From contig CATOTF010000002.1 of the NCBI GenBank assembly GCA_951813045.1, positions 124,001-188,000 of the forward strand: 64,000 nt of DNA, in the 5' to 3' direction. The DNA comes from an uncultured Rhizobiaceae bacterium. Lineage in GTDB: Bacteria; Pseudomonadota; Alphaproteobacteria; Rhizobiales; Rhizobiaceae. How positions within the stretch are numbered: position 1 is the stretch's first letter; each line of letters opens with the position of its first letter. Shown piece by piece: positions 9,857 to 19,058 of this stretch. A program made the position numbers and the translations under genes. Under the pieces are notes generated by a model, which was given only the letters and a program-made list of their open reading frames with translations, did no database searches and was not told the origin of the DNA.

Positions 9857-10117
9857 TTAGGATGTGAGCCCGGGCAGGTCTCCGTTGGCGACCCGTTCGC
9901 GAATATGTTGATAAAGGACTGCAACATGGTGGGAACAATAGTCGATTTGTTTTGACACAACACCAAAAATCATCGGTCGTAGATTATCCTCCAGCTGTAT
10001 ATAAGCCAAATGCTAGCCGTCCGGTGCCAATTCAAACTCTATGATCTATACGGCTTTGCCGTTGAGCGGTGCAATTTGCTTTACCGGTTTACAGCCAGAA
10101 TCTGGAGAATTAATTTC
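9857..10117 (-). pseudogene. Decayed gene remnant of unknown identity
   Basis: Reading the minus strand towards the TAA at 9857-9859 gives a protein-like frame containing EFELAPDG, AYIQLEDNLRPMIFGV and HIRERVANGDLPGLTS, interrupted by two TAG codons about 20 residues apart near 10045 and 10012. No start or ribosome site was found. The composition looks like former coding sequence, but the family was not recognised. It sits immediately downstream of the DUF1028 gene on the same strand. The remaining 9748-9856 shows nothing. Confidence 0.35.
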
Positions 10118-10120
10118 TCT

Positions 10121-10795
10121 CTATTCATCACCAGGTACGCCATATGAGGGGGCTTCACGCGGATCAAGTGCGCGTTGCACATATGCTTCCAGTTGCGGTT
10201 TGTAGACAGTCCATGCAGCAGCAATTGCTTCGATTGGACAGTCCTCTGTCCAGTCACAACGCAAGTCTGCAACAGGCCAAGGCACCTTATCGCGAAGTTG
10301 AAGACCGGCTGAATGTACCGGCCCAGCTTCACCCCCTGCCGCCAGTCCCGCTTTCATTGCGGAAATCAATCGGTCGCCCAAATGGCCATTTGTCCTTTTA
10401 AACCCATCCACGATGGCTTGTGGTACACCATCGTTTGCCAGTAGATTACCGGCTGAAAGAACATCGGTGCCAGATGCCTCTGTCCAGATACCCAATGAAT
10501 TTGGTCCGGAATGGATCGCCGTATTTCCCCGCGCGTCAATGGCAAGTACCTGACGGTAATCGACGAAGCGGCCAGACTCGATAACCTGCGCCACTGCATC
10601 TACGGCAGACAATCCGTATTGCATGGCGTCCAGCGTTAGCGGCCCCAGGGTTGGGTCGGTGATGTTCTGGCTTGCAACGGCGCCAACTCCGGCTCTGGTA
10701 TAAGAACACCGGGCGGCCACTGCTGGCGAAGACGAGGCAATCGCTACACCGAACATTCCGGTCTCAGCGCAACGGGCTACAAGCGAAAAGGTCAT
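10121..10795 (-). CDS. DUF1028 domain protein (Ntn-hydrolase-like)
   Basis: This 224-residue protein starts with MTFSLVARCAETGMFGVAIA. The family's conserved SSSPAVAARC, VASQNITDP and LGPLTLDAM segments span roughly residues 20-60. DUF1028 proteins belong to the Ntn-hydrolase-like superfamily and recur beside RidA and amidohydrolase genes; a precise reaction is not established. Its start overlaps the stop of the ridA-type gene by four bases, so the two are translationally coupled. It probably helps degrade a nitrogen compound. Confidence 0.82.
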   Translation of the reverse strand: MTFSLVARCAETGMFGVAIASSSPAVAARCSYTRAGVGAVASQNITDPTLGPLTLDAMQYGLSAVDAVAQVIESGRFVDYRQVLAIDARGNTAIHSGPNSLGIWTEASGTDVLSAGNLLANDGVPQAIVDGFKRTNGHLGDRLISAMKAGLAAGGEAGPVHSAGLQLRDKVPWPVADLRCDWTEDCPIEAIAAAWTVYKPQLEAYVQRALDPREAPSYGVPGDE

Positions 10796-11208
10796 GTTGG
10801 AATTACGGCTGTACCGTCAATTTCCACCAGCCATTCAGGTCGGGCTAATGCCTGCACAACCAGCCCGGTTGAAACGGGGTGAACGCCTTTGATGTATTCG
10901 CCCATAGTACGGTATACGCTCTCGCGATGGCGAACGTCCGTTATGTAGACAACCACTTTGACCAGATGCTCCATCTCACCCCCAGCCTCTTTTATGAGTT
11001 GTTTTATGTTCTGCATGACTTTGTGGGTTTGTTCTACTGGGTCATGGCTATCGATATTTTTGGAATCATCCAGATTTTGCGGACATTGCCCCCTCAAATA
11101 AACCGTTTTGCCACCTTGAGTTACAACTGCTTGGCATAGATCATTATCAAGATCTTGCTCAGGATATGTCTCTTTGGTGTTGAATTTTCTAATCCGTGTG
11201 TGGGCCAA
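10792..11208 (-). CDS. RidA/YjgF/UK114-family protein
   Basis: This is a 138-residue trimeric RidA-type enamine/imine deaminase. Family features include a conserved glycine-rich region, VKVVVYITDVRHRESVYR (about residues 82-99) and a C-terminal ALARPEWLVEIDGTAVIP that carries the substrate-binding arginine and glutamate. It is the first gene of a two-gene operon with DUF1028. Members either detoxify enamine intermediates or act as specific deaminases; the pairing with DUF1028 suggests a pathway-specific role. Confidence 0.85.
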   Translation of the reverse strand: MAHTRIRKFNTKETYPEQDLDNDLCQAVVTQGGKTVYLRGQCPQNLDDSKNIDSHDPVEQTHKVMQNIKQLIKEAGGEMEHLVKVVVYITDVRHRESVYRTMGEYIKGVHPVSTGLVVQALARPEWLVEIDGTAVIPT

Positions 11209-11589
11209 TATGTAAGTCCTGACTGTTGGATAATGTCATTTAAAATGAGTTTTCTTCCGAGATGGCTGCAATGTTGTCAGAGCTGTTCCACAAATCAAAC
11301 AAACTTTATTACAGGCTTGCTTTGTCTTATGCTAACCAAACATTCTATTCCTTCACCAAGTGAAAATAAACCTAGTCCAAGAATGTCGACGCGATAGTCT
11401 GGTGGTGGTTGCTATCCGTGGTTCGCATGAAGTGACACTTTTGATCAATTTGAGTCAAATTGAATTCAGCTTCTCGAATAACTTTCAGCAGCGCAGAAAT
11501 CGGGAAAGCGGATCGTAATGTTCGCCTATTAAAGTGGCCAATCTGATCCAATTGCCTGTGCAGCATGAATGAGGGTTATCTTCGACCGA
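11209..11589. other. Intergenic region, no gene seen
   Basis: These 381 bases between ridA-type and tctA contain only short unsupported frames. The region is AT-rich and should hold the promoter for the ridA-DUF1028 pair near 11209-11300. No terminator with a clear T-run was found for the tct genes. Confidence 0.35.
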
Positions 11590-13242
11590 TCAGGATTTCA
11601 GCTCCTGAACCGCTTTTGGCAATCTGTAAAACAGGAGGGCGGAAAACCCGAGCAATACAAGTGCGATAGCAGGTCGCACATATCCCCCCATCATGAAAAG
11701 TGGCACGGTGACTGACATTAAAAACAAGGGTAAATACCAAACTGTCCAGGGTTTTTTACCACGGTCGTTTTGGTACCAGCTAAAGCCGATTGAAAAGACG
11801 CTTACGATGATGAAAAACAGCGACCATGGGTGGGTGAAAAACTCTGATACATCAGTGGACAGGGCAAGGGAACGTGACAACCAGCGTTCAGCGATAGGCC
11901 CCAAAACCACGCCCAAAATCATTGGCGCCAGTGGGAATTTTAGGTTGCGCATGACGTAGCCAACAACGCCGAACACGGCGAGCGTCCACATATCGTTTTC
12001 AATATTGTTGAGCGAAAATACGCCGATTCCGCAATAGACCAGAATGATTGATGCCAGCACATACATGCGTACTTTGGTCACCAAAACAAAACCACGTAAA
12101 GCCCCTGACTGCAGGATCAACACCAGGAAGTTGGCAAAGAAGAAGGCGATGAAAATGGCATAGGCAATCTTTGGTTCTTCGCTGATAAATGCCGGGCTTG
12201 GTACAACGTCGTGGATCAGCAGGGCACCCAGCATTACCGCTGTAATCACATCTCCAGGGATGCCCAGCGCCATCATTGTAATCAATGCACCACCGGCGGT
12301 TGCGTTGTTCGCAGACTCCGGCGCGATAATGCCTCCGGGAAACCCAGTGCCAAACTTTTCAGGCGTCGGGGAGGCTTTCTTGGCCTGGTCATAAGCCAGA
12401 ATATTGGAAATTGATGAACCTGCAGCTGGTAATACACCGGTGAACACGCCAATCAGCGAGGAGCGAACGATATTGATCCAGTCACTTATGATAGTTTTAA
12501 TAGCGCGACCGTGTTCAATACGGATGTCGACGTCTTTCATATCGCTCAGGGCTTTGCGGGCACTGACACGGTCACGGATATCTGACATCAATTGGGAAAA
12601 GGCGAATAGGCCGATCAATACCGGGAGAAAGGCAAATCCTTCACTCAGATACTCAACGCCAAAGTCAAACCGTTTAACACCGTTGATATCGTCTTCCCCG
12701 ACTGACGCGATGATCAGGCCCATGGCACCTGAAATCAGCCCTTTGATCATGTTGTCCCCGGCAAGGCTGGCGGTCACCGTCAAAGCAAAGAAGATCAGCG
12801 CAAAATAATCCCATGGCTGAAATTCCAATCCGACACGCGCCAATTGCGGCGCCACGGCAATGAGCAATATCGTGGATATGATTCCGCCAAAGAATGACGA
12901 CCAAACCCCAAGACCAAGGGCAAACCCCGGCTCACCCTTGCGGGCCATAGGAAAACCGTCAAAGGTCGTTGCCACCGACGATGGGGTGCCGGGAATACCG
13001 ATCAAGATACCGGACATCAATCCTCCGGACAGACCACCTACATAGACCCCGATCATGGTTGCGATTCCCTGGGAGGCTTCCATGCCAAAGGTGAAGGGCA
13101 GGGTTAGAACTACTGCCATGGCAATCGTAAAGCCGGGAATGGCGCCAGCGATCAATCCAGCCGACGCGCCGACGACCATCAACAGCAGCGTTTTAAAGGT
13201 CGCAAGCTCCTGAATGGCAGCAAGGGTGTTTTCAATGATCAT
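11590..13242 (-). CDS. tctA: Tripartite tricarboxylate transporter, large membrane subunit TctA
   Basis: This 550-residue permease has many hydrophobic segments and the TctA glycine-rich repeats (ASAGLIAGAIPGFT near residue 25, GIPGTPSSVATTFDG, PESANNATAGGALI and ALGIPGD), which form the two inverted halves of the transporter. ATG 13242 is chosen because family members begin just before this first membrane helix; an in-frame extension upstream overlaps tctB. It works with TctB and the periplasmic TctC at the inner membrane. The neighbouring genes do not settle the substrate. Confidence 0.93.
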   Translation of the reverse strand: MIIENTLAAIQELATFKTLLLMVVGASAGLIAGAIPGFTIAMAVVLTLPFTFGMEASQGIATMIGVYVGGLSGGLMSGILIGIPGTPSSVATTFDGFPMARKGEPGFALGLGVWSSFFGGIISTILLIAVAPQLARVGLEFQPWDYFALIFFALTVTASLAGDNMIKGLISGAMGLIIASVGEDDINGVKRFDFGVEYLSEGFAFLPVLIGLFAFSQLMSDIRDRVSARKALSDMKDVDIRIEHGRAIKTIISDWINIVRSSLIGVFTGVLPAAGSSISNILAYDQAKKASPTPEKFGTGFPGGIIAPESANNATAGGALITMMALGIPGDVITAVMLGALLIHDVVPSPAFISEEPKIAYAIFIAFFFANFLVLILQSGALRGFVLVTKVRMYVLASIILVYCGIGVFSLNNIENDMWTLAVFGVVGYVMRNLKFPLAPMILGVVLGPIAERWLSRSLALSTDVSEFFTHPWSLFFIIVSVFSIGFSWYQNDRGKKPWTVWYLPLFLMSVTVPLFMMGGYVRPAIALVLLGFSALLFYRLPKAVQELKS

Positions 13243-13255
13243 GATGCTTGCTCTG

Positions 13256-13768
13256 TCAAATGCCGGGGAGAATTTCGCCGCGTGGCAGCAACACACGCAA
13301 TCCGAAGGTGAACAGCGACCACATGGCCCCGACAGATACGACCGCAATCAACGCGTGGAGCCCGATCTTCTTGGGCTCAATTCCACCCAACAGACTGAGA
13401 AGAAGAAATACCAGCAATGTGCCACCGATCAGCGTTCCGAAGAACGGCAAGGTGAACAGAAACAGAAAATACAATGCAAAGCAGGCAATCGGATTGCCAA
13501 AATGTTTTACCCAACCGATCAGCCCTTGTGGGTGTTCAGGGGAAGCGTTGGACGTTGATGCTTCAGGCGCAGGTTTGTTGGAAAATACACTTTGAAAAAA
13601 ATAAATCAGGCAAAAGGCGGTCAATACATAAGACACACCTTGTGGCCAGGCAGCCGGAGGTAGTTCGCCAAATTGAGGATCTCTGATTTGGAAACCTGCC
13701 CAAATTAAGAATCCGCAAAACACCAACAGGAGAATGGATACGATCGTATCCCGGTCGAGTGTACGCAT
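13256..13768 (-). CDS. tctB: Tripartite tricarboxylate transporter, small membrane subunit TctB
   Basis: This protein of about 170 residues has four predicted membrane spans, the usual TctB layout. Met at 13768 is preferred as start because it places the RDTIVSILLLVFCGF helix at the N-terminus; an upstream in-frame start at 13804 would run into the terminator-like hairpin. The gene lies between tctC and tctA, 13 bp ahead of tctA. Family members are poorly conserved in sequence, so position and topology carry much of the call. Confidence 0.88.
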   Translation of the reverse strand: MRTLDRDTIVSILLLVFCGFLIWAGFQIRDPQFGELPPAAWPQGVSYVLTAFCLIYFFQSVFSNKPAPEASTSNASPEHPQGLIGWVKHFGNPIACFALYFLFLFTLPFFGTLIGGTLLVFLLLSLLGGIEPKKIGLHALIAVVSVGAMWSLFTFGLRVLLPRGEILPGI

Positions 13769-13792
13769 GGCGATGGTTTCTTTCAGTCGAAT

Positions 13793-13830
13793 CGCAAAAA
13801 ACAAGTCCGGCAGCGGTTAAGCTGCCGGAC
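13793..13830 (-). terminator. Strong hairpin with T-run between tctC and tctB
   Basis: On the minus strand GTCCGGCAGC and GCTGCCGGAC (13830-13805) form a perfect 10-bp stem with a 6-nt loop, followed by TTGTTTTTTGC. It is a textbook intrinsic terminator shape placed just after tctC. It would partly end transcription so that the binding protein is made in excess over the membrane subunits. Confidence 0.82.
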
Positions 13831-13848
13831 CCGTCACGAAGAAATCGC

Positions 13849-14814
13849 TTATTTTTTGAACATGCCAATCTTGATCGCCACTTTTTCGTGGGCTGCGTAT
13901 TCTTTCTTGAACCAGGTTGCATAACCTTCAGGTCCAACCCAGCTCACCGGTGTTCCTTTGGCTTTGAGCTTGGCAAGAAGTTCTGGGCTTTCCGCAGCTG
14001 CCTTGATTTTTTGCGACCACATTTCGATCACATCAGCCGGTGTTCCCTTTGGCGCCACGATGCCGCGGTCCAACGAATAGGTCATGTCTGTACCAAGTTC
14101 TTTCAGGGTAGGCACATCCGGAAACTGTGGCAAACGTTCACTGGACGCGACAGCATAAGCTTTCAGCGTGCCTTGGGAAACGTTCTTTTCAGCGGTTGGA
14201 ATGTTGACTGTTCCAAGTTTGATAGTGCCAGCCAGCAATGCTGTCACACGCTGCTTCGTGCCATCAAACGGAATGTATTTCAGTTTTGCACCCGGGTTTA
14301 AATCTTCGATCAACAGCCACATGAACTGGCTGGTCGAGCCCAGGGTTGCGCCCAAAGGAATTGTATCCGGGTTAGCTTTGGCGTCTGCGATCATGGCTTT
14401 GAAATCAGACCATGGAGCATCGGCAGATGCGCCAATGACTTCCGGAGTTGATGTCACTTGAGCGACCATGTCGAAGGCATCCCATGTGAAATCCACGCGT
14501 CCGGCGAGAAAGCTCACAATGGCGCTTTGGTGAATAGCAAACAATGTGCAGCCGTCAGCCTTGGCTTTCTTGGCCTCCTTAGCGCCCTTGTTGCCGCCTT
14601 GCCCGCTGATTGTGACAACTTGAATCTTCGGGCCATCCTGCTTGTTCATTATTTCTTCGAAAATTGAAAAAATAATGTGGGTGCCACCTCCAGGTGCCCA
14701 AGGCACGATCAGTTTTGCAGTGTTGCAAGGGATGTCAGCCGCGCTTGCTGTGCTCGACATCAAAGATGCCGCGCCGAGGGCAATTGCACCTAAAATAGAC
14801 TTTCTAAAATTCAT
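13849..14814 (-). CDS. tctC: Tripartite tricarboxylate transporter substrate-binding protein TctC
   Basis: This 321-residue periplasmic binding protein has a clear signal peptide (about residues 1-25, ending STASA-AD). KLIVPWAPGGGTH begins the mature domain and is the family's ligand-contact loop. Later features include VTISGQGGNKGAKEA and the C-terminal Bug-fold segments. It delivers a carboxylate-type solute to TctBA. It is the first gene of the minus-strand tctC-tctB-tctA operon. Confidence 0.92.
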   Translation of the reverse strand: MNFRKSILGAIALGAASLMSSTASAADIPCNTAKLIVPWAPGGGTHIIFSIFEEIMNKQDGPKIQVVTISGQGGNKGAKEAKKAKADGCTLFAIHQSAIVSFLAGRVDFTWDAFDMVAQVTSTPEVIGASADAPWSDFKAMIADAKANPDTIPLGATLGSTSQFMWLLIEDLNPGAKLKYIPFDGTKQRVTALLAGTIKLGTVNIPTAEKNVSQGTLKAYAVASSERLPQFPDVPTLKELGTDMTYSLDRGIVAPKGTPADVIEMWSQKIKAAAESPELLAKLKAKGTPVSWVGPEGYATWFKKEYAAHEKVAIKIGMFKK

Positions 14815-15335
14815 GATATTTTTCTCCCGGTTGATCCTGCTTGATCCTTGAGCGTAGCTTAGTTAGTATCCACGTCAAGCATTGAGCGATTTTCCCAGGC
14901 AATATTGAACAAAACAATTTAGTCACTGGCACATTCAGGGCCCTTGCCACGAAATCGCGAATGCTCACTGACGGATATTTTTTACACCGCTGAATTTGCA
15001 CATAAATATTGCTTGTCAGAAGAAGGAACCCTGCTCAGTGTGCTGAGGGCTTCCGAGATTCTGGGGACACCAAATGAATTGTGCCAACCGTCTTCGCGCG
15101 CCCGGTATTCAGCCCGATTGAAGTTCCGGCCGACACAATGATACGACTACCAGTTTCCGTTACCAGCCCCAACAAATCGCCCGGTTCAAAAAGCCTATCA
15201 ACAGTCAGTGGTATAAACTAAAGACTCGCTCAAGTTTGATTTTTCTGTTGGTATCTGAACAATCACACTCCAGAAGTATTTGGTTGATACCATCGGCGAA
15301 ACAACGATTATTCAGTAGTTTAAGGGAATGCCGTG
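14815..15335. other. Intergenic region with a possible decayed coding remnant
   Basis: This gap holds the promoter area of tctC and of the gene at 15336. On the minus strand, about 15066-15205 reads as a protein-like piece (FEPGDLLGLVTETGSRIIV, then SAGTSIGLN), closed by TGA and preceded by stops. It resembles former coding sequence of unidentified family. No intact gene is supported. Confidence 0.3.
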
Positions 15336-16229
15336 ATGGAGTTTGAAACTGTTGCCATTTTGATGCCCGGTGATATGGGCCATGCCGTAGGCCTGGTTTT
15401 GCGTCAACATGGGCATCGCGTTATCACCAATCTGACTGGCCGGAGCGCACATTCCATTGATATGGCGCGGGCGGGTGGTCTGGAAGATGTCAAATCGCTA
15501 GTCGAAGTGGTCCGGCAAGCCGATTTGATTTTGTCCATTCTTCCACCTGCCGCCGCCGTATCACTTGCAAGCGATGTGGTTGATGAAATGAATCGGCAAA
15601 ACCGATATCCGATCTATGTTGATTGCAATGCCGTTTCACCGCAAACAGCACAGGAGATCGGCAAGATCATCATCGAAAGCGGTGGAAATTTCATCGATGC
15701 CGGAATAATCGGGTCGGCACCTGGCAAGGGTGGTACGCCTCGGTTTTACGTATCGGGGCCAGATGTCGGGCCGATGCTCAGCCTGGACGGCAAAGGAATT
15801 CAGATCTTGGAAGCAGGAGATGGGATTGGCCAAGCTTCGGCTATGAAAATGGTCTACGCTGCGCTGACAAAAGGCACTTGGACTTTGCACACAGCGATCA
15901 TAATGGCCGCACAAAATCTTGGCGTTCGCGATGCCTTGATCTCGGAGTTTGAGTATAGTCAACGTGCGGCGCTTGCTGCGATCCGAGGGCGGGTTCCCTT
16001 CATTTCTGCAGATTCAGCCCGTTGGGTGGGCGAGATGGAGGAGATCGCTGCGACCTTTGAACAAGTAGGTGTGCCTCCCGATTTTCACAAAGGTGCGGCC
16101 GACGTTTTTCGAGTTCTGGAACAAACTCCTTTTGCACAGGAAACCCGCGCCGACATGGACAGGTCTCGGACCCTTGAACAGGCAATCGAAACATATGTTC
16201 AATATCTGCCGGGAAAATATATCCCTTGA
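15336..16229 (+). CDS. NAD(P)-dependent oxidoreductase, 6-phosphogluconate-dehydrogenase-like (DUF1932 type)
   Basis: This is a 297-residue beta-hydroxyacid-dehydrogenase-fold protein. The N-terminal Rossmann segment reads MPGDMGHAVG (about residues 10-19), a variant of GxGxxG. YVDCNAVSPQTA and KMVYAALTKG correspond to the substrate and catalytic-lysine helices of the family, and the C-terminal helical domain fits DUF1932. ATG 15336 is favoured over the adjacent GTG 15333; TAAGGGA precedes it. The substrate is unknown. It stands between the tct genes and the amino-acid ABC operon and could serve either. Confidence 0.8.
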   Translation: MEFETVAILMPGDMGHAVGLVLRQHGHRVITNLTGRSAHSIDMARAGGLEDVKSLVEVVRQADLILSILPPAAAVSLASDVVDEMNRQNRYPIYVDCNAVSPQTAQEIGKIIIESGGNFIDAGIIGSAPGKGGTPRFYVSGPDVGPMLSLDGKGIQILEAGDGIGQASAMKMVYAALTKGTWTLHTAIIMAAQNLGVRDALISEFEYSQRAALAAIRGRVPFISADSARWVGEMEEIAATFEQVGVPPDFHKGAADVFRVLEQTPFAQETRADMDRSRTLEQAIETYVQYLPGKYIP

Positions 16230-16264
16230 ATTGCCGGCTTTTATGACTTGCCTTTTTTTAAAGG

Positions 16265-16316
16265 CAGGCGGCCTCGTAATTTCAATGACTGAAGCACAAT
16301 ATAGTCATGCCGCCTG
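16265..16316. repeat. Two-tier inverted repeat in the 16230-16579 gap
   Basis: CAGGCGGC (16265-16272) pairs with GCCGCCTG (16309-16316), and ATGACT (16285-16290) pairs with AGTCAT (16303-16308), giving a stacked structure with one 12-nt bulge. Just before it, TGCCTTT/AAAGGCA forms another small stem, so this may be the terminator zone of the upstream gene. The rest of the gap (16317-16579) shows no gene and should hold the promoter of the ABC operon. Confidence 0.5.
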
Positions 16317-16579
16317 ACACAAAAGTTTGAAGATACAAATCGAACGGACCGAATTCGAACAATTCATATCTGTTTCGTATTGATCCCGAGTCAGATTCGG
16401 AAGCGGCCACCTTCACTTAAAGTTGACGAACATTGCGTGATGCGCAACCATATCGAATGAATCGCCCCGAGCTTCTGGAAACTTAAAGCTATTGTTCGTT
16501 TTTATCAGCACACACCCATGGTCCGCGCAACGCAAAAATGCAATCGCGGTCCACATTTGACAGTTACGGGTAGTTGGCA

Positions 16580-17326
16580 ATGAGCGCGCGTACGCCCATC
16601 ATAGAAGCGACCAATCTCGATAAATTCTACGGGCCCTTCCATGCTCTAAAGAACATTGACATCACCGTTCATCAAGGTGAAAAGATGGTCATCTGCGGCC
16701 CATCGGGTTCGGGAAAATCCACCCTGATCCGCTGTTTCAATGGATTAGAATGGCACAATTCTGGAAAATTGGTGGTGGATGGTGTTGAGGTCTATCAGGG
16801 CTCCAAAGATATACTAAAACTGCGCCAGGAAGTGGGCATGGTGTTCCAGCAGTTTAATCTCTTCCCGCACCTGACGGTCCTTGAGAATCTCACAATCGGC
16901 CCGATGAAAGTTCGCAAGATCGGCCAGGCTGAGGCTGTAAAAACAGCACGCCAATACCTTGATCGCGTACACATCCCCGAACAGGCGGATAAATATCCGG
17001 CCCAGCTATCCGGCGGTCAGCAGCAGCGGGTCGCCATTGCCCGTTCGCTGTGCATGGAAAGCCGGATTATGCTTTTTGACGAACCGACGTCGGCGCTTGA
17101 CCCGGAAATGATCAACGAGGTTCTCGATGTAATGGTCGAACTGGTGGATACCGGCATGACCATGGTGGTTGTCACCCATGAGATGGGGTTTGCCCGCAAG
17201 GTCGCAGATACCATGGTGTTCATGGAAGAAGGCCACATCATTGAAGTTTCCCCTCCAGAGCAGTTCTTCACCAATCCTTCGAGCGAACGGTGCCGCCTGT
17301 TCCTCGACCAGATATTGGCGCATTGA
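16580..17326 (+). CDS. Polar amino-acid ABC transporter ATPase (GlnQ/AapP class)
   Basis: This 248-residue ATPase has Walker A GPSGSGKST (about residues 41-49), Q-loop VFQQFNLFPHLTVLEN, signature LSGGQQQR, Walker B MLFDEPTSALDPE and H-loop VVTHEMGFA. The length and the DPEMINEVLDVM segment are typical of polar amino-acid importers. ATG 16580 is preferred over TTG 16574. It is the first gene of a four-gene operon in the order ATPase, permease, binding protein, permease. Confidence 0.93.
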   Translation: MSARTPIIEATNLDKFYGPFHALKNIDITVHQGEKMVICGPSGSGKSTLIRCFNGLEWHNSGKLVVDGVEVYQGSKDILKLRQEVGMVFQQFNLFPHLTVLENLTIGPMKVRKIGQAEAVKTARQYLDRVHIPEQADKYPAQLSGGQQQRVAIARSLCMESRIMLFDEPTSALDPEMINEVLDVMVELVDTGMTMVVVTHEMGFARKVADTMVFMEEGHIIEVSPPEQFFTNPSSERCRLFLDQILAH

Positions 17327-17327
17327 T

Positions 17328-18170
17328 ATGATCCGGCCGGACACATCAACGCTCATGGGTGATCCACTGCCGAAACCACCGGCGATCCAGCGGTTCTTCG
17401 ATTCCACAGTGGTCTCGGTGATCATTTACGCCATCGTTGTCGCGCTGATTTGCTACGGTTCCTTTGTCGGCGCCCAGAACATGGGCTACAATTGGCAATG
17501 GCACAGGGTGCCGCAATTTCTCTATTCGTTCACCGATGACGGCTTCCAACTGGGAGAAATTTTCTACGGTCTCTATACAACGCTGACTCTGTCGATAAAT
17601 GCGTTTTTACTGGCCGTGGCCCTGGGCCTGTTGATCGCACTTTTGCGTCTTTCGGATCTGGTTGTGGGGTCTGCCGTGGCAATCGGATTTTTGGAGTTTG
17701 TCCGCAATATACCGCTGCTGGTTTTACTCTATCTGTTTTATTACGTGCTGGGCCCGATCTTCAAATTTGACCGTTACACCGCCAGCATCCTGACACTTGC
17801 CGTATTTCACTCTGCTCTCATTTCCGAAATTTTCCGCGCCGGCATAAACGCCGTGGCAAAAGGCCAATGGGAAGCCGCCAAATCAATCGGCATGAGCACG
17901 GGCCAGTCATATCGCTATATAATCTTCCCCCAATCCATACGTTTCATGCTTCCCCCGATGACCGGTGAAGTCGTACATATGATCAAGTCATCTGCGATTG
18001 TCAGCGTTATCGCGGTCGCCGAACTGACGACCATCGGGCGCAATATAATTTCCGACACCTTCATGAGTTTTGAAATCTGGTTTACCGTGGCGCTCGTCTA
18101 TCTGGTCGTCACATTAGCCCTGTCGATTGGTGTTTCACATTTGGAGAAAAAATACACGGTCGACCAATAG
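17328..18170 (+). CDS. Amino-acid ABC transporter permease (HisM/AapQ class), first subunit
   Basis: This 280-residue inner-membrane permease starts at ATG 17328, one base after the ATPase stop. The His/Glu/Gln/Arg-type domain begins around residue 75 (YGLYTTLTLSINAFLLAVALG), and the EAA loop is KGQWEAAKSIGMS with the family's IIFPQSIRFMLPP after it. It forms a heterodimer with the permease at 19106. Read with the neighbouring oxygenase operon, it may import that pathway's substrate. Confidence 0.9.
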   Translation: MIRPDTSTLMGDPLPKPPAIQRFFDSTVVSVIIYAIVVALICYGSFVGAQNMGYNWQWHRVPQFLYSFTDDGFQLGEIFYGLYTTLTLSINAFLLAVALGLLIALLRLSDLVVGSAVAIGFLEFVRNIPLLVLLYLFYYVLGPIFKFDRYTASILTLAVFHSALISEIFRAGINAVAKGQWEAAKSIGMSTGQSYRYIIFPQSIRFMLPPMTGEVVHMIKSSAIVSVIAVAELTTIGRNIISDTFMSFEIWFTVALVYLVVTLALSIGVSHLEKKYTVDQ

Positions 18171-18222
18171 CAACACAAATTCTTAATCCACCACCACGTC
18201 CACTACAACAAGGAGAAAAGTG

Positions 18223-19038
18223 ATGAAATTAACCCGTAGAATGTTCGGCGCAGCGATGGGCCTCGCGATGGCCGCCACTGTGGCCCTGCCCGCAGCAGCC
18301 CAGAATGCTGCAAGCGTTATTGAAACCATCCAGAAGGAAGGCGTCATCCGCATCGGCCTGGCACTGTTCGTGCCCTGGTCCATGCGCGACAAGAATGGTG
18401 AGTTGATTGGATATGAACTCGACGTGGGTCGACAACTGGCCAAAGACATGGGCGTCGAGGCCGAATTTGTTCCCACAGCCTGGGACGGCATTATTCCCTC
18501 CCTCATCGGCGGAAAGTTCGACGTTATCATTTCGGGAATGTCAGTAACGGCGCAACGCAATCTGACCGTCAACTTCACCGAGCCTTACGCCTATTCCGGT
18601 CTCGCCATTCTGGCCAACACCAAAATGACTGCCGGGATGAAACTGGAGGATTTAAACTCTCCGGATGTAACATTCACCGGTCGGCGCGGTGCAACACCAT
18701 CCGTAGTGATTGCCAAAGTGTTCCCCAAGGCTAAATTGTTGCAGTTCGATGAAGATGGCGCCGCTGCCCAGGAGGTCTTGAACGGAAACGCCCACGCAAC
18801 GATGGCGGCTCAACCTACTCCGAACCGCGAAGCCGGTCGACATCCTGATGTATTGAGTGTTCCTTTCGATACGCTGTACGACCCGCGCGGTGAAGCCTTT
18901 GCGCTGCGTAAAGGGGATACTGATGCCCTGAACTTCTTCAACAACTGGATTGCCCAACAGTGGCGCAGCGGTTGGTTGAAAGAACGTCACAATTATTGGT
19001 TCGCCGGTGAAGAATGGGCCGATCAGGTCGCTCAATAA
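18223..19038 (+). CDS. Amino-acid ABC transporter substrate-binding protein
   Basis: This 271-residue periplasmic binding protein (family 3) has a signal peptide with a twin-arginine-like start (MKLTRRMFGAAMG) and a cleavage region near AAA-QNAAS. Mature-domain signatures include GVIRIGLALFVPW, GYELDVGRQLAKDMG and IISGMSVTAQRNLTVNFTEPY. ATG 18223 follows AGGAG. The ligand is an amino acid or a small cationic derivative; it cannot be specified. A stable hairpin follows the gene at 19059. Confidence 0.9.
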   Translation: MKLTRRMFGAAMGLAMAATVALPAAAQNAASVIETIQKEGVIRIGLALFVPWSMRDKNGELIGYELDVGRQLAKDMGVEAEFVPTAWDGIIPSLIGGKFDVIISGMSVTAQRNLTVNFTEPYAYSGLAILANTKMTAGMKLEDLNSPDVTFTGRRGATPSVVIAKVFPKAKLLQFDEDGAAAQEVLNGNAHATMAAQPTPNREAGRHPDVLSVPFDTLYDPRGEAFALRKGDTDALNFFNNWIAQQWRSGWLKERHNYWFAGEEWADQVAQ

Positions 19039-19058
19039 ACCGACGAATACGTGAATAA

